64,000 nucleotides of DNA from Scortum barcoo. Its lineage: Eukaryota; Chordata; Actinopteri; Centrarchiformes; Terapontidae. Positions 58,401-64,000 of the stretch are shown here, piece after piece. The position numbers and the translations under genes were made by a program. The DNA is taken from assembly GCA_023238725.1 (NCBI GenBank), contig CM041550.1:6023044-6087043 (forward strand), given 5' to 3'. Position 1 is the stretch's first letter; every line of letters begins with the position of its first letter. Below the pieces are notes generated by a model. The model was not told the DNA's origin. It saw only the letters and a list, made by a program, of their open reading frames with translations, and searched no databases.

Positions 58401-60516
58401 ATGTCTCCACTTTTAGTTAGTTATATGTGTAAGCAGAAGGCAAAATAGGAAAATGTAGCTCAGTTTCATCCCCAACATTTTACGACACATGATGCAAAAC
58501 TAGTCTTTAACACTGTACCTTTGCGGGTTTGCTGCTGCTCTTCTCTGGGACAGGCTGATGCACTGGCTGTCTGCGGGGGGCGCGGTCTTTGGCCTCGCAG
58601 TTTAACAGGAACTTCTCAAACAGGTTCGTGGAGCCTGGGGTGCCCTTCTGTCCCAGTACCTCCTCTTTGGGCACCTCGTCCTCCTTACCCTTGGTGCTGC
58701 TAGCTGCCGTGACAGAGGACGAGGAGGATGACGAGGATGTGGAGGAAGATGGGGCTTTGGGCGGCGCCGACGACGTGCTCTCCTGCCCTTTGCTCTTGGC
58801 TTTCTTATGTAGCGTGGAGCTATCACTTGAGTCCGAATGGGGGGCAGCCTCCTCCTTTCCTTTAGAGGTGAGGCTCTTCAGTTTTTGGAGGCTGCTTTCT
58901 TTCTGGGTGACGTCTGTCTTTTTGCTCTTTTTGTCGTGGATGAGGTCCTTAATGCCTTGCAGCTTTACTTCCCACTTCCCCTTCTTTTGTTTGGACTTGT
59001 CATCCAAACGAGCCTTCTCTCCCGACTTCCCCGCCGTATCTGTCGATGTAGCATCGTCCACTGGGGACTCCGATGGCCCGTCGCTCAGATCGTCTTCCAG
59101 AGGTGCCGCAGCCTCGTCTTCAGAGGTTTCCATCTTCTTTTCCTTCTTCCCTTTCTTTTTCTTCCCCTCTTCGCCCTTTTCTTTCTTATGCTTTCCCCCC
59201 TCTTTTCCCTTTTCCTTCTTGTGTTTTTTGGAGGGAACAGGCTCATCGTCCTCCTCCTCAGAGTCAACCAGACGCTTTTTTGTTTCAGTCTTTTTCTCCT
59301 TGGGAGGAGATGGTGGGGTTGGGGGTTGCTCCTCTTCTTCATCGGTCTCTGGTGCAGGTAGGGGCCTGAACTCCTCCTTCCGTTTGTCTTTCTTCTTCTT
59401 CTTCTTCTTCCTTCTGAGGTTGTTCTTCTTCCTCACGGACCTTTGTCTTTTTCTTCTTCTTGGTGGGTGCTTCAGTTGGGCGGTCTTTGTCGCTGTCACT
59501 CTCAGAGTCTGCATCAAACACGTCGCTCTTTGTAGGTAGCAGTTTCTACACAGAAGAACGAGACAAATAAGACAAATAATGTCACACTTTAGGATAACAT
59601 ACTGTGTCTTTGCCTTTCTGGCTCAAAGGCTTCCTGTAGAGTTTTTGATCTATAGTAGAGCTATGGAATTGATTTTCTATGGGTTGGTTTTGTTTATCAC
59701 ATGCATGAAGTTGGATTTGCACGCAGGCAAACCATTTCAAGACAAACAAGTTCATAATAAGCATATTATGCATTTATAAGCACTTTAGTGATTATATAAC
59801 CCAGTGCTGTTCTCCAAACAGCATTTTTAGACAGCATCTGGTTTAAAAATTAATCTGATGGCACAATAGTGTATCTGTTTCATAATAAAATAAAGACAGG
59901 CAACAACAAATACTGACCTTTGTGGACTGGCTCACTTAAACTTCAGTGGAGTTTCAGCAGTATTCCCACCACACTCATATCATATCTAACTCCTTCATAT
60001 CCAAAGAGACATATATCATCATATTCATATATCATAATAGCCTCACCAAGAAAGAATTTGTTAATTGTGAGCTAATTGATTTAGAAACAAGTTTGACAGT
60101 AACTTGAGGACATGGATAAATCTAATTTTGCTCATATTTGGTCCACTGCAGATAGGTTAAAGAAGTTCAAATCCATATAATAAGTTCATAAGTAAAATCA
60201 CCTGCGGCTGTGAGTTTAACAACCAACCAAAATAAAATTTGGTACTTTCAACAAGCTGTACCTGCGTGCTGTATTTGCATCAGTATTATTGTTTTGCTGA
60301 GTGCAGTATCAGTAGTACTGTGTACACCTGACACAACCTGTCACTTTGACTTACCACAGGCTTCTTGGCTTCTGCTTCTTTCTTGGCCTTTGCATCGGCC
60401 ATGGCCTTCTTAAAAGTTAAGAGGACCTCCCGACAGTCCTCTAGATGGGCCTCGGGCTCCCAGGTGTCATCATCAGAGCAGTAATTCTTCCATCGGACTC
60501 TGTAGAGCACTTCACC
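40431..60516 (-). CDS. mphosph8: mphosph8 (MPP8): chromodomain-ankyrin HUSH subunit, 5' end missing
   Basis: MPP8 binds H3K9me3 through its chromodomain and, with TASOR and periphilin, forms the HUSH complex that silences transposons and other intronless DNA in the nucleus. Thirteen exons with agreeing phases encode about 847 residues (human 860 in all). Order: most of the chromodomain (YRVRWKNYCSDDDTWEPEAH), a long Lys/Glu/Ser-rich linker, GMDLNLDWMTLDDFQKHL, ankyrin repeats (LRDAVKSGDY, SMLAAAGGQDD, GTTALMHAAEK, ADCNILSKHKN) and the conserved C-terminus (FPLACHRLCEGPDFS, ARLCGPCSVHAVVLNDKFQL, AYRVQLQ-stop). The exon with the start codon and first chromodomain strand is not in view. The long linker exon carries one surplus base. 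A large intron between the first and second ankyrin exons contains another gene. Confidence 0.95.
40748..40865 (+). repeat. Dispersed repeat, copy 2 (first copy at 1,618)
   Basis: Shares GTCCTGCTGC, GAAATACT, TGAAAATAGTCCCCAACAAA and CTCCTGTTT with copy 1. Lies in the last intron of mphosph8. Confidence 0.7.
42263..42289. other. Perfect 10-bp inverted repeat with 7-base loop
   Basis: CTGTGATACG, loop TTTTGCG, CGTATCACAG. In the last intron of mphosph8. No terminator role applies in this setting. Confidence 0.85.
42435..42518 (-). CDS. mphosph8: mphosph8 exon, C-terminal domain
   Basis: Acceptor AG 42,519-42,520, donor GT 42,433-42,434; phase 0 both ends. Encodes DSHFIYSFSPVPGINRLFIR, LAEAPTAK (human DSHFVYSFSPVAGPNKLFIRLTEAPSAK). 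Confidence 0.95.
42709..42833 (-). CDS. mphosph8: mphosph8 exon, C-terminal domain
   Basis: Acceptor AG 42,834-42,835, donor GT 42,707-42,708; phases 1 in, 0 out. Encodes SGILLFIFHANFLSEITARL, CGPCSVHAVVLNDKFQLPIF. Confidence 0.95.
43027..43178 (-). CDS. mphosph8: mphosph8 exon
   Basis: Acceptor AG 43,179-43,180, donor GT 43,025-43,026; phases 2 in, 1 out. Encodes VAEDTIRAYFESRLVLLEPV, FPLACHRLCEGPDFSMEF (human VAEETIKDYFEARLALLEPVFPIACHRLCEGPDFS). Confidence 0.95.
43417..43571 (-). CDS. mphosph8: mphosph8 exon (ankyrin repeat)
   Basis: Acceptor AG 43,572-43,573, donor GT 43,415-43,416; phases 0 in, 2 out. Encodes ACKRGNTDVVRLLLEYGADC, NILSKHKNTAMYFAKLSNN, typical ankyrin helices. Confidence 0.95.
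44272..44358 (-). CDS. mphosph8: mphosph8 exon (ankyrin repeat)
   Basis: Acceptor AG 44,359-44,360, donor GT 44,270-44,271; phase 0 both ends. Encodes NFLTTVAILLEAGAYVNAQT, LGGETALMK. Confidence 0.95.
44739..44879 (-). CDS. mphosph8: mphosph8 exon (ankyrin repeats)
   Basis: Acceptor AG 44,880-44,881, donor GT 44,737-44,738; phase 0 both ends. Encodes DVSGMSLSMLAAAGGQDDIL, RLLIKKGVKMNGRQKNGTTA, LMHAAEK. It follows the 9.8-kb intron that holds the nested gene. Confidence 0.95.
45840..45996 (+). repeat. Interspersed repeat relic
   Basis: 'aatgctatttgatggattgc', 'gtgattttggtgaccacctg acttttgtag' and 'cagatcaaaactttaattta' follow the wording of a common fish repeat ('...ggatggattgccatgaaattt... 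ccctgacttttcatctagc'). Strongly diverged. Confidence 0.5.
46121..48387 (-). other. Candidate 3' UTR of the nested gene
   Basis: About 2.3 kb directly after the stop codon at 48,388-48,390, A/T-rich and free of recognisable repeats. A minus-strand AATAAA lies at 46,121-46,126. Inference only. Confidence 0.35.
48388..49685 (-). CDS. Nested gene exon with duplicated Trp/Cys modules
   Basis: Acceptor TTTTAG at 49,686-49,687 after a T-rich stretch; 431 codons to the stop at 48,388-48,390. Holds both modules and the Ser/Thr/Pro linker with repeated units such as MVPTFTSLNAPSSP, VVPTFTPHNTT and MIPSFSALNAPS. Confidence 0.8.
48388..52448 (-). CDS. Nested zinc-finger / tyrosine-recombinase-like gene inside mphosph8
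   Basis: Two exons (52,448-50,069 and 49,685-48,388) join in phase 1 (G+GA, Gly) to encode 1,225 residues after the acceptor at 52,449-52,450. Order: acidic, Ser/Gln/Glu-rich N-terminus (1-240); a C2H2 finger FCLYCKMAFTQLAKHLERKH (about 245-265); a C2HC finger CQHCFAFYRKTDLWRHERSC (about 329-350); a helical region; a tyrosine-recombinase-like end with LREQIAS, VGTSS and ECYRL (about 715-760), then SKQLLKM. Two copies of a module follow (about 797-860 and 1,132-1,195) with WSExEQAAV, VPGKKxCxxCxAAEP and a VHN segment, split by Ser/Thr/Pro repeats. I recognise the architecture as an uncharacterised, recombinase-related family expanded in fish; the function is not known. The start codon is not in these exons, so at least one 5' exon is needed. 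The long intact frames argue against a dead copy. Confidence 0.75.
50069..52448 (-). CDS. Nested gene exon with fingers and recombinase-like domain
   Basis: Acceptor TTTTTTTACAG at 52,449 and beyond, donor GAT G|GTGGGT at 50,069/50,068. Open for 793 codons. The frame begins GCT TGT ACT (phase 0); no ATG lies near the acceptor. Confidence 0.8.
53245..53267 (+). repeat. (GAT)n microsatellite
   Basis: Seven consecutive ATG/GAT units. Confidence 0.9.
53913..53960 (-). other. Candidate first exon of the nested gene
   Basis: A strong donor AATCCAG|GTAAGAG ends at 53,913. Read in phase 0 from the ATG at 53,958-53,960 it gives MFFMTPKDLLLLQQIQ and would join the 52,448 exon in frame. An upstream ATG at 53,986-53,988 (MSTNNSTPQDV) is in another frame and would leave in phase 1, which does not fit. 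Weak evidence. Confidence 0.3.
54470..54493. repeat. (CA)n microsatellite
   Basis: Twelve consecutive CA units. Confidence 0.95.
54664..54752 (-). CDS. mphosph8: mphosph8 exon (first ankyrin helix)
   Basis: Acceptor AG 54,753-54,754, donor GTATGT from 54,663; phases 1 in, 0 out. Encodes ELRDAVKSGDYMAVKLALNS, KEDYNLDQE. Its phase-0 donor is compatible both with the normal next exon at 44,879 and with the nested gene exon at 52,448. Confidence 0.95.
55166..55288 (-). CDS. mphosph8: mphosph8 exon
   Basis: Acceptor AG 55,289-55,290, donor GTGAGT from 55,165; phases 1 in, 1 out. Encodes LSLGMDLNLDWMTLDDFQKH, LNGEDE (human LSLGMDLQLEWMKLEDFQKHLDGKDE). Confidence 0.95.
55535..55795 (-). CDS. mphosph8: mphosph8 exon (charged linker)
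   Basis: Acceptor AG 55,796-55,797, donor GT 55,533-55,534; phases 1 in, 1 out. Encodes SRPGQSYGFTLDSDEREGEE, Arg/Glu-rich stretch, SEPRLFMACDDNQDIQDPPE. Poorly conserved; assigned by phase and position. Confidence 0.85.
56354..56450 (-). CDS. mphosph8: mphosph8 exon (charged linker)
   Basis: Acceptor AG 56,451-56,452, donor GT 56,352-56,353; phases 0 in, 1 out. Encodes VQGKTEKTPKSSKDSPAQKS, ETEKTEKSNKSD. The transposon insertion at 56,525 lies 73 bases upstream of the exon. Confidence 0.85.
56525..57803. mobile_element. hAT-like nonautonomous element, interrupted by a second transposon
   Basis: Ends TAGGGGTGGG and CCCACCCCTA are perfect inverted repeats, flanked by identical 8-base duplications TCTGCCAC (56,517-56,524 and 57,804-57,811). 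Eight-base target duplications fit the hAT superfamily. Interior is rich in 'atatcgcaata' words seen in many fish MITEs. No transposase. Confidence 0.85.
56701..57678. mobile_element. piggyBac-like element nested in the hAT-like element
   Basis: Flanked by TTAA on both sides (56,701-56,704 and 57,675-57,678), with inverted ends CCCCCTGGAGTCCACGG and the complement of CCTGGACTCCAGAGGG. TTAA target duplication is characteristic of piggyBac. Interior (about 970 bases) has short frames only and a diverged internal duplication (56,765-56,850 and 56,930-57,030), so it is nonautonomous. Confidence 0.8.
58519..59545 (-). CDS. mphosph8: mphosph8 long linker exon, frame interrupted
   Basis: Acceptor AG 59,546-59,547, donor GT 58,517-58,518. 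Both flanking exons require phase 0, so the length should be divisible by three, but it is 1,027, one too many. 5' frame: SDVFDADSESDSDKDRPTEA (human NDIFEANSDSD); 3' frame: PAPETDEEEEQPPTPPSPPK, GTPGSTNLFEKFLLNCEAK. The switch lies in the Lys/Glu repeat at about 59,385-59,470. The exon is Lys/Glu/Ser-rich, disordered, as in human MPP8. Confidence 0.9.
60355..60516 (-). CDS. mphosph8: mphosph8 chromodomain exon
   Basis: Acceptor AG 60,517-60,518 after a pyrimidine tract, donor GTAAGT from 60,354; phase 0 both ends. Encodes GEVLYRVRWKNYCSDDDTWE, PEAHLEDCREVLLTFKKAM. The Trp and Tyr of RWKNY are the aromatic-cage positions known to hold H3K9me3; the third cage residue should be in the preceding exon, outside the window or unseen. 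Confidence 0.97.
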
Positions 60517-60518
60517 CT

Positions 60519-62815
60519 GAAAACAGAGAAAGAAGAAATGAAGCTCAGGCATTATCTCCACACTAACCTGAATTTAACTGCTGACTATTTCTCAAGCTGA
60601 CAGAATCTGAATGACGGCTGCCAGCCTGCAAACACAGCTGATAGAGTAGATAAAAATAAAATATTTCAGTATTTCGAATAGTTGTTTTTCTTTGATTCAT
60701 TGGTTGTGTTCACAATAGATGATATAGGTCCAGTGTTTCTGATGCCACGATGCATGCAATGAATTTCTGAGGTCAGGTTTTGATTTGTAATTGTCACCAA
60801 ACATTAATTTAGCACTTGCAGCTCCAACATCTTTTAAGGCAGCTCCAGTATATTGATTGACCCACAGGACTGCCTGGTCTGAGACATGCTGCTGACTTTA
60901 CTAGAGTAAAAAGAGGATAAAGACGACAAAGTAATGCTGGAAAAAGTGTCAAGCAATATTTATTTTTATTGTGAAGTGACCAGAAGCTGATTTGATACTT
61001 CATCTAATCTTGTATTTTAAAAATGTTTTTTTAAGTAAGGACATTATTTTCAGAAAAGGAAACCAGCTGGCTGAAGGGCTGAAAATTATTCCTGAAGCTT
61101 TGGGCTAACATCAGATGACCCAGATCACGGGCACTAAGTCTTGATAATCAATATATTTTTTTGTTTTTTTCAAGCATAGTAAGTGTTTAATCACAACGTT
61201 AGCAGAGACCAAAAAGCAGTACGCTGCTTAACACACAGATGAATTGAAGAGGGAGTCTGTTGTGTTAAAAGCCTAACTGTGTGATTTTTCTGAGAAAGAC
61301 GCTGATAATACCCAGGTCGTATTTATTTAAATGGGATTACTCCAGATTTTCATTTAAATAAATATCACTATCCATCGCAGAATGAGGTAGTGATTGAGAC
61401 TTTGGTCCACTGATGAAAGCCTGCAGCATTTGCAGTATGATGACCCCCCCCAAAAAAACGAGCAGCGGCACAGTTTGGCTTTCAACAACAGTTTTAACAC
61501 AACAGACTCGCTTGTCAGTTCACCTGTGTGTGAAACGGCATGTATTATCACAATAGGTGCTGCGAAAAACAACAAAAACAAAATAAAAATCTTTAAGATT
61601 ATATCTTTAAGTTAAACAATGTTTTTCCTCTTTTATGGATTTAAAAGTGAGTGTTGTCATACCCCCAGTTTTAAAAGTGGCAAACACTGACACACAACGG
61701 CACACAAACTTTCTTCTCAAAGTCAAAAAGTGTATAAAGTGAGTAACTACAACAATGAAAAAACAAATATCTACACAACAGTCTTTTATGACACAGCACA
61801 TTAGTGCAGGTATCAAAGTAATTATATTCAGTTTAGGTTTGAATTGAGGTATATGTTCATTTCATTAAACATGCATGGAGATATCTGGTCCGGTACCTCC
61901 TGATCTGCATCTAATCTGATTCTACAGACATTCATCACGTGGGGTTAGTGTCCACTCGTTTTGCAACACCACAGCAACATCTTCAAATGTTCTGTGTCTG
62001 GCTGCAACTTCCTGAAGAGCTGCCAGCAGGTCCGATTTACTTCCTCATTGTGTCTGTTTTCACTCTCCTCAATGGTCCTGAGCTTTTCTACGAACTCTGG
62101 ATGTCTCCCAAGAAGCTCCATATAACCAGCAGTAAGCCAAGTGTAAAGCCAAGTGTGTTAATTACTCACTAATACTACTATCAGTTCAACTACCTCGTTG
62201 ACCCAGTGATTCATTTCTCACCTTGTTGACGCTTTTTAATCCTTTGTTCATTTAACTGGACTAAACTTTGTGGTTTTTGTGATACAGTGTAAATACAAAC
62301 CACAGGACACAAAAGTTCATGATTCACTATTTAGTTAAAGAGCTCTGTTGGTGTATTTTAAATTACGTGTATGGAGGTGACGTTGCAGTGAGGACGGGAT
62401 CAGACGCCGTGAATGTGTTTCAGGATTAAAAATAGCTTTCTGTTCATCTTTGGAAACAGACTCCTTCACCAGTTCTACTTTTGTCAGGAAGATCAATACA
62501 ATTTTGTTTCGCTTGAATATAACTTTGCAAAGTGATCTCTCTTTTCTGCCAAGATGCAACCTCACCAACACTTTGCTTATTCCTGTGTCTTTGAATGCAC
62601 AAACTTAAAAAACAAGTATAATCATGGCCAAATATTACTGTTTCTCCAGTGTAAAATCATCTAAGTTAACTCGTCATCATCATTTAAACTGATTTAAACA
62701 CAGAGGATGTGAAGGATCAGTCAAAGTTTGTAAAAAGGCACTCAGGGCAAAAACAAACAGCACCCTCTCCACGCTCAGTCACATGAAGGCTGAGTTAATA
62801 TTTAATGGCGCTTTA
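60519..62815 (-). other. mphosph8 first intron (part)
   Basis: No exon matching the DVFEVEKI start of the MPP8 chromodomain is visible. The span contains an unassigned 58-codon frame (61,945-62,121) and A/T-rich sequence. Confidence 0.6.
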
Positions 62816-63368
62816 ATGGCGCTTTTCCACCAGCACCTACTCGGCTCGACTCGCAATTCGGTTTTTAGGCTTTTCCATTACGTGTTAGTACCTGGTACCA
62901 GGTACTTTTCTAGTACCTACTCGGCCGGGGTTCCAAGCGAGCTGAGTCGAGCTGAAAATGTGACGTCGGCAGACGGCAGGCCACTGATTGGCCAGGGCGT
63001 GACGTCACTAGAAGAGTCAGGAGGGCGACTCGTTCATAAGAGTCAACTGCACCCATTTTCAAAACCCAACAACAACAACGAACACGGTCAGAGATGGCTG
63101 CACAGAAATCAACCCCGCGGAGCAACAACGAGGCAGGTGCAGACATTTCTTTGTCTGATGGCCTCCATAGTTGTTTCGTGTTTGTGTCGCAGTAACAAAT
63201 GATGTCGCTGGAGTTTCGGCACATACAGCGTTATGACGGCTTTAATTCCCCACCCATTACGCTTAGGTGGTACTCTTCATTGTAATGGAAAACAACCTGA
63301 AACTGAGCCGGGTCGAGCCGAGTGAGTAGTGCGAGTAGTGCTAGAACTGTGTAATGGAAAAGCGCCAT
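62816..63368. mobile_element. Palindromic MITE
   Basis: Ends ATGGCGCTTTTCCA and TGGAAAAGCGCCAT are perfect inverted repeats; subterminal regions also mirror each other (CTACTCGGCTCGACTCG versus CGGGTCGAGCCGAGTGAGTAG). About 553 bases, no transposase. The left end is partly duplicated just outside (62,803-62,811). A clear target duplication is not visible, so the superfamily is not assigned. Confidence 0.8.
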
Positions 63369-63693
63369 AAATGTGAAAATATTTCACCCTCCTGTGACAA
63401 CGCAGAGAGGAATCACTGCTGCAAGAAGATAAAACTGTCCAAAAGATGCTGCAATTATCAGCTAAATCACTCACAAATCTAATACAGATTAAATGATTTA
63501 TTCTTCTAACAAATAAGCTCGGACTATAAAAGTGCACACACTCTTGTGATCAATGTGTTGCACTGTGACAGTTTGTGTAAAGATACAGATGATGAAACAT
63601 CAAGAGTTTAAGTTAATTATTAGTTTAAAGGTGTTACTTGTTAATGTTTAAGAGAAGCAGCACTTACACATAACATGGTGTAACATTAAAATC

Positions 63694-64000
63694 AGTGGTG
63701 TAAGTAGTACGTAAGTAGTATACTTGAGTATTTTCTTCACATGCTACTTAATATTTCCACTTCACTAAATTTATTGTGAAGTTTAAATTGTACTTTTTAC
63801 TCCTCAACATCTTGCTCAGTGCTTTTTTTAAAAAAATATTTTTACTTTCAACACTTTAAATACATTTAGCTGATTACACTCACATACATTTACTTTTGGC
63901 AGAGTATTTTAAAAGAGTATTATTAGTACTTTTACATGTAGCAGAGTATTTTAACAGTATTATTAGTACTTGTAACTGAGTATTTTAACAGTGTAGTGAT
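63694..64000 (+). repeat. Interspersed repeat relic running off the window
   Basis: 'aagtagtacgtaagtagtat', 'cttgagtattttcttc', repeated 'agtattttaacagtattatt agtactt'. Same family as 35,090-35,556; the last 100 bases contain an internal tandem duplication. Confidence 0.6.

Noticed and set aside
59390..59470. A tiny intron explaining the frame switch in the mphosph8 linker exon
   Set aside because: The only GT...AG pair near the switch spans 27 bases, too short for a vertebrate intron and a multiple of three, so it would not correct the frame.
58589..59539. Long plus-strand open frame of about 316 codons
   Set aside because: It is the complement of the Lys/Glu/Ser-rich mphosph8 exon; the repeated GAA/AAG codons leave the reverse strand open. 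Its product is a Phe/Ser/Leu run without family resemblance.
62783..63224. Frames of 104-139 codons on both strands
   Set aside because: Both lie within the palindromic MITE at 62,816-63,368 and have no transposase similarity.

Overview
The window looks like a teleost fish chromosome segment, probably percomorph. It holds intron-rich vertebrate genes with short introns, many CA/GT microsatellites, and relics of DNA-transposon repeats that are common in fish. All genes I can support lie on the minus strand, so transcription runs from high to low coordinates.

Region by region: 1-4,000 is gene-free and holds repeat relics, including a Tc1-like relic. About 4,014-27,166 (promoter near 32,750-32,880) is zmym2, which encodes a MYM-zinc-finger transcriptional corepressor and SUMO reader. 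I could place all 24 coding exons; every junction has GT/AG ends and the reading phases agree. About 32,150-32,880 is a GC-rich promoter block with an untranslated first exon. 32,880-37,366 is intergenic. About 37,367-60,516 is mphosph8 (MPP8), the chromodomain and ankyrin-repeat subunit of the HUSH silencing complex. Thirteen coding exons are present; the first exon, carrying the start codon and the beginning of the chromodomain, is not visible and probably lies beyond 64,000. 60,517-64,000 is intron and repeat sequence, including a palindromic MITE.

The order mphosph8 then zmym2, in the same direction, matches the human 13q12 block (MPHOSPH8-PSPC1-ZMYM5-ZMYM2). No pspc1 or zmym5 coding sequence is recognisable between them.

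The most unusual object sits in the 9.8-kb intron of mphosph8 that splits its ankyrin region. It is a same-strand gene of at least two exons (48,388-52,448) predicted to encode about 1,225 residues: two C2H2/C2HC fingers, a tyrosine-recombinase-like domain with eroded catalytic positions, and two copies of a Trp/Cys-rich module separated by a Ser/Thr/Pro repeat. Its first recognised exon starts in phase 0, and the preceding mphosph8 exon ends in phase 0, so a chimeric MPP8-recombinase transcript is possible in frame. ZMYM2 itself ends in a Crypton (tyrosine recombinase) derived domain, so the window contains two separate recombinase-derived proteins, one of them inside a gene of a transposon-silencing complex.

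In three exons (zmym2 coding exons 1 and 16, mphosph8 long exon) the reading frame needs removal of one base to join the flanking exons. They look like homopolymer or assembly errors, but could be real.
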